Source: Paraburkholderia sp. C35 (lineage in GTDB: Bacteria; Pseudomonadota; Gammaproteobacteria; Burkholderiales; Burkholderiaceae). Taken from it: a stretch of 64,000 nucleotides of DNA. Made by a program: the position numbers and the translations under genes. The DNA is taken from positions 1-64,000 of the forward strand of contig NZ_QBUY01000033.1 of assembly GCF_003121405.1 (NCBI RefSeq), given 5' to 3'. Under the pieces are notes generated by a model. The model was not told the DNA's origin and ran no database searches. It saw nothing but the letters and a program-made list of their open reading frames with translations. Below are positions 1 to 8,321 of the stretch, piece after piece (position 1 is the stretch's first letter; each line of letters starts with the position of its first letter).

Positions 1-19
1 GTTCAGCGGCTTTCTTTTG

Positions 20-72
20 CCTACTTTTCTTTGCCGCGGCAAAGAAAAGTAGGTGCTGCCCCGCACAGGGGC
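20..72. repeat. Interspersed palindromic repeat
   Basis: Positions 20-53 are a perfect 34-bp palindrome with arms 20-36 and 37-53 and a GCCG/CGGC centre. It is followed at once by a second small inverted repeat, GCCCC (58-62) and GGGGC (68-72). I recall very similar palindromes with a GGGGC-type tail as common intergenic repeats in Burkholderia-group genomes. It lies downstream of the hydroxyacid dehydrogenase stop, so it could fold in RNA at the end of that transcript. The remaining bases before 146 hold no gene I can support. Confidence 0.75.
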
Positions 73-145
73 GACGCGTGAAGTACCGACACCAAACCGC
101 GGATGCCATCAACCCCAAAAAGGCGCAAAAGACAGCAAAAAAAAC

Positions 146-1072
146 CTAATACCCGCGGCTGCGATCGATCTGACCAATCATCGGTACACCGTCCCGCCAC
201 CGGCGAATATTGTCCAGCACGACATCGACAGCTGTTTCGGGCCGAGTCGCGCTGGCAATATGAGGCGTAATCCTGACCCTCGGATGAGTCCAAAGAGGAT
301 GCGCCGCAGGCAAAGGCTCCGGATCCGTCACATCGAGAATGGCATTCAGCAATTGCCCGCTATCGAGCGCATCGAGCAGATCCTGCTGCACGACCTGCGG
401 TCCACGCCCGACATTGATAAACGACGCCCCTTTCGGCAGCATGCCGAACACGCGCCCGTCGAGCATGCCGCGCGTGGCATCCGTCAACGGCAACAGGCAA
501 ATCAGCACGTCGGTGCGGGCGAGAAACGCATCGAGCGTATCGAGGCCGGCAAAGCACTCGACACCTTCAATCTGGTGCGCCGACCGGCTCCACCCGGCAC
601 ACGGAAACCCAAACAGCCGCAAACGCTCCAGCACAGCCGTGCCGAGCATGCCGAGCCCCAGCACCCCGACGCGTCGTGTCGAAGCCGCCCGCACGGGCAT
701 CTCGCGCCACACGCGCTGTTGCTGCTGCAAGCCATAGTCGAACAGATCGCGATGAATGGTCAGCACCGCTTGCGTCACATACTCGACCATCCCCTCGACG
801 ATCCCCGGCTCCATCATCCGTACCACGGCGATGTGCGGCGGCACCCGCGTCAGATCGAACTGGTCGATGCCCGCGCCCACCGAAAAAATCACTTCGAGAT
901 TCGGCAGCGTGCGGGCGGGATCTTCGGGTGGCTGCCAGGCGGCCAGATAACGCACGTCCGCCGGATCGCCGATGTCCGGCCACAGTCGAAAGGGAATGTC
1001 GGGCGCCTTCTGCGCGAAGTGTTGTGCCCATTGCTTGCCGCGTTCGGGATCGGCCTTGTAGAGAAGCGTCAT
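146..1072 (-). CDS. ghrA: D-2-hydroxyacid dehydrogenase, GhrA-type (glyoxylate/hydroxypyruvate reductase A)
   Basis: A cytoplasmic NAD(P)H-dependent reductase of 2-keto acids such as glyoxylate and hydroxypyruvate. The 308-residue length fits GhrA. The middle has the nucleotide-binding glycine motif VLGLGMLG, then NVGRGPQVV with the substrate-binding Arg, DVTDPEPLPAAHPL with the catalytic Glu, and ITPHIAS with the catalytic His. The N-terminal catalytic half carries 'FSVGAGIDQ', typical of GhrA rather than of phosphoglycerate dehydrogenase. It starts three bases after the stop of the acetyltransferase gene and is surely co-transcribed with it. The exact substrate is not decided by sequence. 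Confidence 0.85.
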   Translation of the reverse strand: MTLLYKADPERGKQWAQHFAQKAPDIPFRLWPDIGDPADVRYLAAWQPPEDPARTLPNLEVIFSVGAGIDQFDLTRVPPHIAVVRMMEPGIVEGMVEYVTQAVLTIHRDLFDYGLQQQQRVWREMPVRAASTRRVGVLGLGMLGTAVLERLRLFGFPCAGWSRSAHQIEGVECFAGLDTLDAFLARTDVLICLLPLTDATRGMLDGRVFGMLPKGASFINVGRGPQVVQQDLLDALDSGQLLNAILDVTDPEPLPAAHPLWTHPRVRITPHIASATRPETAVDVVLDNIRRWRDGVPMIGQIDRSRGY

Positions 1073-1075
1073 GAT

Positions 1076-2005
1076 TTAACCGAGTGCCTGATTGACGATG
1101 GCGAACTGCCGGATGGAAGCGTCGCTGGCTGGGGTGCCGTTGCGGGACATCTTGACCACCGTGTCGACGCGTTTCATGCCCAGCGTTTCGAGCCAGGCCG
1201 ACAGGCCGCTGTCGCCGGGTGTGTCGATGCGGGTGAATGCGCCCGCGTTCGCCGCGAGGCAAGCGGCGATCAAGGCCTGCGCACGGCGCGTGGCGTCGCC
1301 ATCGACGTCATCCGGACCGGCCTCGACGACCACAGGGCCGATTGCATGGCCACGCCCAAACGGGCGCAGCAACGCAAAGCCGAGCACCTCGCCGTCGCGT
1401 TCGATCGCCATGCCTTGCGCCACGCCGAGCAACGCGGGCAGCAACGCGCCGCGGTCCAGTCCGCTCGCGCGTGTTGCGAGTTCGATCAGGCGGGGCGTGT
1501 CGGCCGATTGCAGCGGGCGCAGTTGCTCAGCCGCGTCGAGCGAAACCTGCGGCACATGAAAGTCCGCAGACTGATGCTGATGGATCGTGCCGATCGCACT
1601 GAAGCCGAGCTTTTCGTAAAGCGGCTGACCGGCTGGCGTGGCATGCAGCACCGTGATCCGCGAGCCGAGCGCGCCGAGCAGACACTCCATCAGTTCGCGG
1701 CCGATGCCACGGCCTTGCTGGTCCGGCGCGACGATCACCATGCCTAGCGACGCGCCGTGCTCTCCATACTGCCAGCACAGCCCCGTGCCGACGAGTCGAC
1801 CCGCGTCCAGCGCGACGAAGCCGCTGCCTGCGTCGGCGACGAAGCGCCAATCGTCGGCGCGATGCGGCCATTTGACTTCGAGCGACAGCGCATGCGCAGC
1901 GGCGATGTCGTCGCGCGTGAAGGGCCGGAAGGTGACGGCAGCAGACGTGGAAAGCGGTTCGGGCGCAGACACGAAGGATTCCTCTGGCTGGGATACGTGC
2001 GCCAC
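1076..2005 (-). CDS. GNAT family N-acetyltransferase
   Basis: A predicted acetyl-CoA-dependent N-acetyltransferase of 309 residues. The N-terminal GNAT domain (about residues 25-150) shows the acetyl-CoA binding segment as QQGRGIGREL, followed by 'LYEKLGF', a usual GNAT landmark. The C-terminal 150 residues look like a second, degenerate GNAT-fold domain often attached to this type ('GEVLGFALLRPFGRGHAIGPVV'). It is the first gene of a two-gene operon with ghrA. The ATG at 2005 gives about 24 residues before the domain; a later start is possible. The substrate is unknown. Confidence 0.8.
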   Translation of the reverse strand: MAHVSQPEESFVSAPEPLSTSAAVTFRPFTRDDIAAAHALSLEVKWPHRADDWRFVADAGSGFVALDAGRLVGTGLCWQYGEHGASLGMVIVAPDQQGRGIGRELMECLLGALGSRITVLHATPAGQPLYEKLGFSAIGTIHQHQSADFHVPQVSLDAAEQLRPLQSADTPRLIELATRASGLDRGALLPALLGVAQGMAIERDGEVLGFALLRPFGRGHAIGPVVVEAGPDDVDGDATRRAQALIAACLAANAGAFTRIDTPGDSGLSAWLETLGMKRVDTVVKMSRNGTPASDASIRQFAIVNQALG

Positions 2006-2459
2006 TCTGGCATGTGCGCCGCGCGATGGCTAGGACGATCCTGTTGCAAGGGGTGTCGCGTGTTGCGGCTGCCGCTACACGCGTGTGATGGGGAGATGCG
2101 CGGCGTGTTTGAAGCGCGTGAACCTGGCAGGGCGGCGAATTATCCGTATCGACAATCCGTACTTGTCGGATGAGGATCGCGCCATTCCCGATACTTACGG
2201 GATGCATCTTTAGTCGTCGGCTGAATCGTAATCAGCTTCGATTTACCCAATAGTTGGGATAAAGTGTTAAAAACATAGGGTAACTACCTACGGAACAATG
2301 GTTAATGATTGTCAAATGATGTGTTTAGAATGGCGCTTCTAATGGTGCTTCGCACAAAGAACGAACGGTTGCGAACATCCATGCTATTCGCATGACACGG
2401 TGCGGCCCCGCTGTGCATGTGGCAATAAGCTAATTAGTTTGACTAACGGAGTCACGTCA
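2006..2459. other. Intergenic region upstream of the phasin gene
   Basis: This 454-bp stretch separates the minus-strand acetyltransferase from the plus-strand phasin. The part from about 2200 to 2440 is clearly richer in A and T than its neighbours and must contain the phasin promoter. I found no -35/-10 pair good enough to name and no convincing ORF. Confidence 0.5.
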
Positions 2460-2978
2460 ATGAACACTCGGAATTCCGTAGGTGTCATATCGGCGTGGGA
2501 GCCTGGCATCTCCGCTCTCCACGCCTGGGCCATTCCCGCTGTTCGGGAAGCGCAATCCATTGCAGCACTGAATTTACAGATGATCAGCCAGTTCAACGGC
2601 GAAGCATTGAAGGCACTGAGCACGATCGGCAGTGCTCGCAGCGTGACGGACGTGTTCGCTATCCAGTCGGATGCAGCGAATCAGTTTGTCGCGCTATGCG
2701 CGGCGTATGGCCAGCAGTTCGGCCAGATCGTGTCGCGCATGAACGTCGCGCTGCAGGAAGTCGGACAAACACAAGCGAAAACCAACGACCTCCATCTGCG
2801 CTCCGTCGTCGACACATTCCAGAGCCGCACGCAAGCGGCTGCATCGGCCGTGACCTCGGCTGTCGCGACGGCGCTCGGCGCCGCGTCGACGCCTGAAGCG
2901 CTCGCGCAGCAACAGACCGAAGACGCCATCGCGCACGCCGCGCGTCCCGGCACAGCGGTTGTCGATCAATTCACCTAA
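2460..2978 (+). CDS. Phasin family protein (polyhydroxyalkanoate granule coat)
   Basis: A 172-residue protein, rich in Ala, Gln, Ser and Val, with long amphipathic helices and no signal peptide or membrane segment. The segments 'AIPAVREAQSIAALNLQMI' and 'RSVTDVFAIQSDAANQF' resemble phasin_2-type proteins, which coat polyhydroxybutyrate granules. I placed the start at 2460, where ACGGAG lies about nine bases upstream, rather than at the in-frame start at 2400, which has no ribosome site. The acetoacetyl-CoA reductase gene follows 179 bp downstream, supporting a role in PHA storage. Sequence similarity to well-known phasins is modest. Confidence 0.7.
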   Translation: MNTRNSVGVISAWEPGISALHAWAIPAVREAQSIAALNLQMISQFNGEALKALSTIGSARSVTDVFAIQSDAANQFVALCAAYGQQFGQIVSRMNVALQEVGQTQAKTNDLHLRSVVDTFQSRTQAAASAVTSAVATALGAASTPEALAQQQTEDAIAHAARPGTAVVDQFT

Positions 2979-3157
2979 AGCACAGACATACGCCAGATTT
3001 CCACCGACACGCGACGCTGCATCGAATCGCGACACGCGCGCCGCAGCAGGCGGCGAGAGAAATGGATCAGTCGGGGAGACCAGTCAACGGCTGCACATGC
3101 GAACCAGCCAGTTGACGATCGGGAAGTTTCGCAATGAACGACTGACAGGTGTAAAGG

Positions 3158-3901
3158 ATGACTAATCGAATTGCTGTGGTAACGGGCGGGAGGGGCGGAT
3201 TGGGTGAGGCTATCAGCATCCGTCTGCACGACGCCGGCTATCGCGTGGTGGTGACATGCTCGCCGGGCAATACGTGCCAGGACGAATGGCTCGCCACGAT
3301 GGAAGCCGCGGGCCGCGCGTTCTATGCCTATCCCGTCGATGTCGCCGATTACGACTCGTGTTACGCATGCATCGCGAAGATCACGGCAGAGATCGGTCCC
3401 GTCGACATCCTCGTCAACAATGCCGGCATCACGCGCGACATGACGCTGCGCAAGCTCGACAAGGTGAACTGGGATGCCGTCATGCGCACCAACCTGGACT
3501 CGGTCTTCAACATGACCAAGCCCGTGTGCGAAATGATGATGGAGCGCGGCTGGGGACGGGTGATCAATATCTCTTCGGTGAACGGCTCGAAGGGATCGGT
3601 GGGGCAGACCAACTACTCGGCAGCCAAAGCGGGCATGCACGGTTTCACGAAGGCGCTGGCGCTCGAAGTGGCGCGCAAGGGCGTGACTGTCAACACGATC
3701 TCGCCGGGTTATCTCGCCACGAAAATGGTCACGGCCATTCCGCAAGAGATTCTCGATACGAAGATCCTGCCGCAGATTCCCGCTGGCCGGCTCGGCAAGC
3801 CGGAAGAAGTGGCGGCGCTCGTGGCGTTCCTCTGCTCGGACGATGCGGGTTTCATTACGGGCGCAAACCTGGCCGTGAACGGCGGCCAGCATATGAACTG
3901 A
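3158..3901 (+). CDS. phaB: Acetoacetyl-CoA reductase
   Basis: Reduces acetoacetyl-CoA to (R)-3-hydroxybutyryl-CoA with NADPH, the second step of polyhydroxybutyrate synthesis, in the cytoplasm. At 247 residues it has family length. It has the SDR cofactor motif TGGRGGLGEA, 'LVNNAGITRDMTL', the catalytic Ser in 'INISSVNGSKG', and YSAAK with the catalytic Tyr and Lys, plus the PhaB-typical end 'FITGANLAVNGGQHMN'. The canonical PhaB glycine loop reads TGGMGG(I/L)G, so the Arg here is a mild variation. There is no phaC or phaA nearby, so this is probably an additional copy outside the main pha operon. Confidence 0.92.
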   Translation: MTNRIAVVTGGRGGLGEAISIRLHDAGYRVVVTCSPGNTCQDEWLATMEAAGRAFYAYPVDVADYDSCYACIAKITAEIGPVDILVNNAGITRDMTLRKLDKVNWDAVMRTNLDSVFNMTKPVCEMMMERGWGRVINISSVNGSKGSVGQTNYSAAKAGMHGFTKALALEVARKGVTVNTISPGYLATKMVTAIPQEILDTKILPQIPAGRLGKPEEVAALVAFLCSDDAGFITGANLAVNGGQHMN

Positions 3902-3983
3902 TTCTGGATCAACGCGATTCGCAAGAACATGGACCCGCTCACATACAGCCGATAACGGCGCAGGGTCCGACAAGGAAGAAGTG

Positions 3984-4160
3984 GTGGAGACAAAACAACA
4001 GTTGTATCAATGCCGGTGCACGAATCGGGTGGTGGTCGTGAACCGGACTTTTGGGCCGCGTACGCCTGCGGACCGCGATGCGGGCCGCTACCGCGAACTG
4101 GTTTTCGAGCAGTGCACCTATGCCGGCAGTTGTCCGAAGGCCGGTCAGTGCCCGCTCTAG
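3984..4160 (+). CDS. Small cysteine-containing protein
   Basis: A 58-residue reading frame starting with GTG at 3984, with AAGGAAG just upstream; an in-frame GTG at 3981 is also possible. Cysteines form a CxC pair near the start ('YQCRCTN') and three more near the end ('EQCTYAGSCPKAGQCPL', CX6CX5C spacing). The centre is basic ('RTFGPRTPADRDAGRYREL'). The Cys pattern suggests metal binding or disulfides, but I do not recognise a family. It lies downstream of phaB and before another tiny gene. Coding is inferred from the ribosome site, the Cys pattern and the high GC3 of its second half. Confidence 0.5.
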   Translation: METKQQLYQCRCTNRVVVVNRTFGPRTPADRDAGRYRELVFEQCTYAGSCPKAGQCPL

Positions 4161-4203
4161 AACTGCGTGCGAGGTACAGGCGTAGTTGCTACAGGGGATG
4201 GCA

Positions 4204-4362
4204 ATGAACGAAACATGGATCGTGACTGCACTTGGAGCATCCGTGCTGTTGATTGCGTTGCTGTCGATGGTGCAGCATTACCGTCGCGAGCGTCTGCGCG
4301 CGGAGTTATTGAAGAACCTCGATCACCATAGCTGGTGCCGCTTCGCGCGCGCACGTCGTTGA
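4204..4362 (+). CDS. Small single-pass membrane protein
   Basis: A 52-residue ORF with ATG at 4204 and a good ribosome site (AGGGG, 4192-4196 region) just upstream. Residues 5-23 are a continuous hydrophobic helix (IVTALGASVLLIALLSMV). The rest is strongly basic with an Arg-rich end ('HYRRERLRAELLKN', 'FARARR'), so the C-terminus should stay in the cytoplasm by the positive-inside rule. A terminator-like hairpin lies 16 bp after the stop. I know of no function; small proteins of this shape often regulate membrane complexes. Confidence 0.6.
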   Translation: MNETWIVTALGASVLLIALLSMVQHYRRERLRAELLKNLDHHSWCRFARARR

Positions 4363-4378
4363 ATGATGTAGCCAGCGT

Positions 4379-4403
4379 GCGCCCTTGCGTTCTGCAAGGG
4401 CGC
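4379..4403 (+). terminator. Hairpin terminator after the small membrane protein gene
   Basis: A perfect 10-bp stem, 4379-4388 paired with 4394-4403, with a 5-nt loop (GTTCT), followed by TTCAATC. The T tract is weak, so termination may be partial. It sits between the plus-strand small gene and the end of the minus-strand LysR gene and could act in both directions. Confidence 0.65.
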
Positions 4404-4457
4404 TTCAATCCAGGCATCTGTGCCGCGTGAGCGTGACCGGAAACGATCAGGCCGCGC

Positions 4458-5714
4458 TCATGCTTCCGCCATGCTGATCGCGCGCGTCACATCCACGACA
4501 GCAAGCCGGATCGCGTCGATCAACGCACGCGCCGCCGGTGACGGCGTGCCCGCTGCGCGCATCGTGAGGCCGATCTCGCGCCGTGTGTTGTGCAGCTTCA
4601 CGTCGAGCACCACCAGTTCTCCCGACTGGCATTCGTAGTGCAACTGCTGCGCAGATAAGGCCGCGAGCATATCCGTGCCGAGCAGCAGGCCGCGAATCAC
4701 GGCAAGGTCGGCCGTTTCGACGGATGGCATCGGCGGCTTCAGCTTCACGCGCCTGAACTGCGCTTCGAACAGGCCGCGCGCGGGTGCGTGGCTGCGCGGC
4801 ACGATCCATTGCATGTCCTGCAGATCGGCGACGGTCAGGCCGCGTGCCTTCGCAAGAGGATGTGTGCGGCGCGCCAGCACGACCATGTCTTCCGACATCA
4901 GACGCTCGTTCATCAGGCCACTCGATGCATCGTTCTCGCGCAGCGCGCCGAGAATAAAGTCGATATCGCCGGCACGCAATGCGGCGACCAGCGTTTCGTA
5001 CGCACTTTCATCAGTGATGATGCGCACGCCTGGATGCTTCGCGCTCATGCTCGCAATCGCTTTGGGCAGGATCAGCGTGCGTCCGAGCGGCAGCGCGCCG
5101 ACCGTCACCGCGCCCTGAATGTAGCCGTGCAACGCGGCGATATCGTCGGGTACGTGGCGCAGTTCGTTCAATGCGCGGCGCACGTGCAGCAGGAAGGTTT
5201 CGCCTTCCGTGGTCAACAGGATGCCGCGCGGGCTGCGATGGAACAGTTGCAGCCCCGAGCCGCTTTCGAGCACGCGAATCGCGGTGCTCACCGCAGGCTG
5301 GCTGATGCCGAACGCCTTCGCCGCGCTCGGCATATGCCGATGCCGCGCGAGCGCCGTGAACAGTTGCAGCCGCCGCGTATTGAGCAGATACGCGGGCAAC
5401 GAACCTTCGGCGGCAGGGCGGCGGCGCGCCTGACGCGCGGCGCACCATTGTGCGAGTTCTTCCAGTTCCGCGAAAAGCCGTTCGCAGCGATTCAGCACCG
5501 CGCGGCCGACGGGCGTCGGCAACATGCCCGAAGGCTTGCGATCGAATAGCGGCTCGCCGAGTGCCGCCTCGAGTTCCTGCACCGAGCGCGTCACAGCCGA
5601 TTGCGCACGAAACAGTGCGGAAGCCGCACGCGTGGCGCTGCCCGTGTCGGCGACGAGTTTGAAGGCGCGCAACTGCGCGATGTTGAGCAGGTCTTTGCTG
5701 CTCACGCGATACAC
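4458..5714 (-). CDS. LysR-type regulator with two tandem HTH domains
   Basis: A predicted DNA-binding regulator of 418 residues, about 110 longer than a normal LysR protein. The extra length is a second winged HTH. The first spans about residues 11-70 ('NIAQLRAFKLVADTGSATRA', with 'AQSAVTRSVQELEAALGEPL'), the second about 113-172 ('RRLQLFTALARHRHMPSAAK', 'SQPAVSTAIRVLE'), followed by a standard substrate-binding domain. The two HTHs are joined by an Arg-rich linker ('ARQARRRPAAEG'). Start is GTG at 5714 without a clear ribosome site; GTG at 5705 is an alternative. It is divergent from the MFS carrier 565 bp away and may control it. Confidence 0.85.
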   Translation of the reverse strand: MYRVSSKDLLNIAQLRAFKLVADTGSATRAASALFRAQSAVTRSVQELEAALGEPLFDRKPSGMLPTPVGRAVLNRCERLFAELEELAQWCAARQARRRPAAEGSLPAYLLNTRRLQLFTALARHRHMPSAAKAFGISQPAVSTAIRVLESGSGLQLFHRSPRGILLTTEGETFLLHVRRALNELRHVPDDIAALHGYIQGAVTVGALPLGRTLILPKAIASMSAKHPGVRIITDESAYETLVAALRAGDIDFILGALRENDASSGLMNERLMSEDMVVLARRTHPLAKARGLTVADLQDMQWIVPRSHAPARGLFEAQFRRVKLKPPMPSVETADLAVIRGLLLGTDMLAALSAQQLHYECQSGELVVLDVKLHNTRREIGLTMRAAGTPSPAARALIDAIRLAVVDVTRAISMAEA

Positions 5715-6227
5715 CGCTGGAAAGTGCGCACTGCCGTTGTCCCGTTCATGTGTTTCTGCTCATCGGCTGGTCAGTATAACGGCGCTATCGCTCGCGCTAC
5801 AACGCTGTCACAGCGCATTGCGACTTGATTCGCTTGCCATCTGTTCTGTTTATCGGCGTGTGCGTCCGGCGATGCGTGAACGGGCATGCACGGCTGAGTG
5901 GATGCGTGCCGGAAGGCTTGATCTGGCGCGGCGCCGGGCACGATCGGATGCGCCTGAACGCCATGAACACGCCTGTCTTACCGATTCTGACCAGGCTTTC
6001 ATGTGGTTTACCCGCACTACCTTGCAACTGGCGCGCTTCGCTATCTTCGTGTCCCAGGATGGTTGCGATTTCGGGAGCACGCGAGACAGCAGCCCGTCGG
6101 CCTATAAGCCAGCATGCGCAGCGAAACATCGGAAACGTTCGACACGACGCCACGGGTGCCAGAAGCGATGTAGCGAGCCACGCAGCTGACGCTTCCGTCG
6201 TCGTTTTTCTCCTTCGCCACAACAAGA
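5715..6227. other. Long intergenic region between LysR and MFS genes
   Basis: About 510 bp without a gene I can support; the ORFs here are rich in Arg, Cys and Ser and look like out-of-frame reading of GC-rich DNA. Divergent promoters for the double-HTH regulator and the transporter must lie here. The length would also allow a small RNA, but I see no specific sign of one. Confidence 0.4.
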
Positions 6228-6268
6228 CCCCGGCTTCGACAGAAGCCCCGGGGCGGGGAACCTTTTTT
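6228..6268 (+). terminator. Terminator- or attenuator-like hairpin just before the MFS gene
   Basis: The arms CCCCGGCTTC (6228-6237) and GAAGCC-CC-GGGG (6242-6253) pair around a 4-nt loop, with a two-base bulge. Ten bases further is a run of six T (6263-6268). The ribosome site CGGAG of the MFS gene (6269-6273) follows at once, so the element lies in the MFS leader or ends an upstream transcript. Confidence 0.5.
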
Positions 6269-6279
6269 CGGAGACTTGT

Positions 6280-7623
6280 ATGAAACCTGCAGAATCAGTC
6301 GACATCAAGGCGTTTATCGACGCACGCAAGATGTCGGCGTACCAGTGGCTCGTGCTTGTACTGTGCTTCTGGATCGTCACCATGGACGGGCTGGACACGG
6401 CTGTGATGGGCTTCGTTGCGGCCGTCATCATGCACGACTGGAGCGTGAGCCGTGCGGCCTTCGGCCCGGTGATGAGCGCGGCGATGGTCGGTCTCGCGGT
6501 CGGCGCGCTGGTCGCCGGGCCGATGGCCGACCGCGTTGGACGCAAGAAGGTGTTGATCGGCTCGGTGTTCTGCTTTGGCCTTTTCAGCCTGCTGTGCGCG
6601 TTCGCGGAGACGCCTACTGCGCTCGTGATGCTGCGCTTTCTCACGGGCCTCGGCCTCGGTGCCGCGATGCCGAACTCGACCACGCTGCTCTCCGAGTACG
6701 TGCCGTCGCGCAGCCGTTCGCTGCTGCTGACCATCATGTTTACCGGCTTTAATTTCGGCTCGGGCGCAGGCGGCTTTATCGCCGCGTGGCTGATTCCGCA
6801 TTTCGGCTGGCGCGCGGTGTTCATGTTCGGCGGCATTCTGCCTGTCGTCAGCGTGCCGCTGCTGCTGTGGCTGCTGCCTGAATCGGCACGTCTGCTGCTG
6901 GTGCGCAAGGCCACCACGGAGCGCATTGCGCGCACGCTGGGCCGCGTTTGCGGACACCGTTTCGACGACGACGTGCGTTTCACCGCACCCGAACCTGTTG
7001 TCGCGGCCAAAGCGCCCGTGCGCATGCTGTTCGCCGACGGCTACGCCATGAGCACGCTGATGCTGTGGGTCACGTACTTCATGGGCCTGTTGATCATCTA
7101 TCTGCTGACGGGCTGGTTGCCCACGCTCATCAAGGATGCAGGCCTGCCTGTCGAACGCGCTGCTGCCATCACGGGGATGTTCCAGCTGGGCGGCACGGTC
7201 GGTGCCGTGGCAGTCGGCTTCGCAATGGACCGCATGGACCGCAATTCGGTGATCGGCGTCTCGTATCTGCTGGGCGGCGTGTTCATCTTCGCGCTCGGCA
7301 TGGGCACGCTCAAATCGGGCGTGCTGCCGGTACTGGTCGCGTGTGCAGGCTTCTTCATGAGCGGCGCGCAAACGGGCCTCAATGCACTCGCACCGTCTTG
7401 CTATCCGACACGTGCACGCGCCACGGGCGTGAGCTGGATGCTGGGCTTTGGACGGCTGGGCGGCATTCTCGGCTCGCTCGTGGGCGGTGCATTGCTGTCG
7501 CTCGGCTTTAGCTTCGAGGCGGTGTGCTCGGTGCTCGCGGTGCCTGCCGTGATCGCTGCCATCGCGATCGTGATGAACCGCTTTGCGTTGCGCTTCATTA
7601 CGAGTCCCGTCGCGGACGTCTGA
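6280..7623 (+). CDS. MFS transporter, aromatic acid:H+ symporter type
   Basis: An inner-membrane carrier of 447 residues with 12 predicted helices. 'MDGLDTAVMGF' in TM1 matches the DGxD motif of PcaK/BenK aromatic-acid symporters. The loop 2-3 motif 'GPMADRVGRKKVL' is the MFS signature, and 'LLPESARLL' after TM6 is also usual in the AAHS group. The start at 6280 has CGGAG seven bases upstream. The divergent double-HTH LysR gene and the downstream porin suggest a module for uptake of an aromatic or related organic acid, but no catabolic enzyme for such a substrate lies beside it. Confidence 0.85.
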   Translation: MKPAESVDIKAFIDARKMSAYQWLVLVLCFWIVTMDGLDTAVMGFVAAVIMHDWSVSRAAFGPVMSAAMVGLAVGALVAGPMADRVGRKKVLIGSVFCFGLFSLLCAFAETPTALVMLRFLTGLGLGAAMPNSTTLLSEYVPSRSRSLLLTIMFTGFNFGSGAGGFIAAWLIPHFGWRAVFMFGGILPVVSVPLLLWLLPESARLLLVRKATTERIARTLGRVCGHRFDDDVRFTAPEPVVAAKAPVRMLFADGYAMSTLMLWVTYFMGLLIIYLLTGWLPTLIKDAGLPVERAAAITGMFQLGGTVGAVAVGFAMDRMDRNSVIGVSYLLGGVFIFALGMGTLKSGVLPVLVACAGFFMSGAQTGLNALAPSCYPTRARATGVSWMLGFGRLGGILGSLVGGALLSLGFSFEAVCSVLAVPAVIAAIAIVMNRFALRFITSPVADV

Positions 7624-7708
7624 ACGAAGTTTGAATACTGCGCCGATGGTCATGTGCCATCGGCTCGTGCAGCACATTCAGCGCTATATCGACATGAGGG
7701 GACTTGAG

Positions 7709-8251
7709 ATGAGCGGCAATTTCAGCATCGGTGGAAAGCAGATGGGCGGCAATGCGGCGCTGGACGTGTCAGCGTGGCCGGACTTTGCAGCCATGCTTCG
7801 CGCGGGCGTTGCAGGAGGACTGCTAGGCGCCATGATCATCTGGATTTACGAGGCGGTCGTGTGGGTTGGCATTCAGCATCTGAAGCCGCTCACAGGCATT
7901 CCGCGCAATGCGACAGGCCTCGTTTTTGGCAAGGCCGTGCAGGAATCGATTGGCGTGTGGGCGTATATCGTCGGCACATGCATTCACTTTGTCTTCGCGA
8001 TTGCATGGGGCGTGCTGTTCGCAGCCGTGTGGCCTTACTTCAAACGGCGCGGCTACGAAGCCACCTTTGTCGCGCTCTTTTATGCCGTGCTCGCGTGGAT
8101 CGCGATGCACGTCGCCATCATCATCGCATCGGATAACCACCCTGATTACACGAATCCGAATGTCGTGATCGGCGGCTTCATGTCGCACTTCTTCTTTACC
8201 GTGCCGCTCGCCTTGACGATCAAGCGGAAGCTGAGCGAGTACACAACCTAA
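7709..8251 (+). CDS. Small integral membrane protein, function unknown
   Basis: A 180-residue protein with about four hydrophobic helices (MLRAGVAGGLLGAMIIWIY; WAYIVGTCIHFVFAIAWGVL; a helix from FVALFYAVLAW to IIIAS; and one near FMSHFFFTVPLAL). Loops are short and the C-terminus is basic. The longest frame begins at 7583, but ATG at 7709 with GAGGGG seven bases upstream is the likely start. It follows the MFS gene by 85 bp and precedes the porin, so it may be part of the same transport operon. I do not recognise the family with confidence. Confidence 0.7.
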   Translation: MSGNFSIGGKQMGGNAALDVSAWPDFAAMLRAGVAGGLLGAMIIWIYEAVVWVGIQHLKPLTGIPRNATGLVFGKAVQESIGVWAYIVGTCIHFVFAIAWGVLFAAVWPYFKRRGYEATFVALFYAVLAWIAMHVAIIIASDNHPDYTNPNVVIGGFMSHFFFTVPLALTIKRKLSEYTT

Positions 8252-8321
8252 ACACAACACAAGCCGCGCAATTCAAAGAACTTAAACAGCAGCAACAACA
8301 GCAAGGATGGAGGTCATAAGA

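Noticed and set aside
53..1747. 564-codon plus-strand frame opposite ghrA and the acetyltransferase
   Set aside because: Arg/His/Gln/Ala-rich composition typical of antisense reading of GC-rich genes; the minus strand carries clear enzyme motifs over the whole stretch.
6295..7677. 460-codon minus-strand frame opposite the MFS carrier
   Set aside because: A shadow: extremely Gln/His/Arg/Ala-rich and lacking any family motif.
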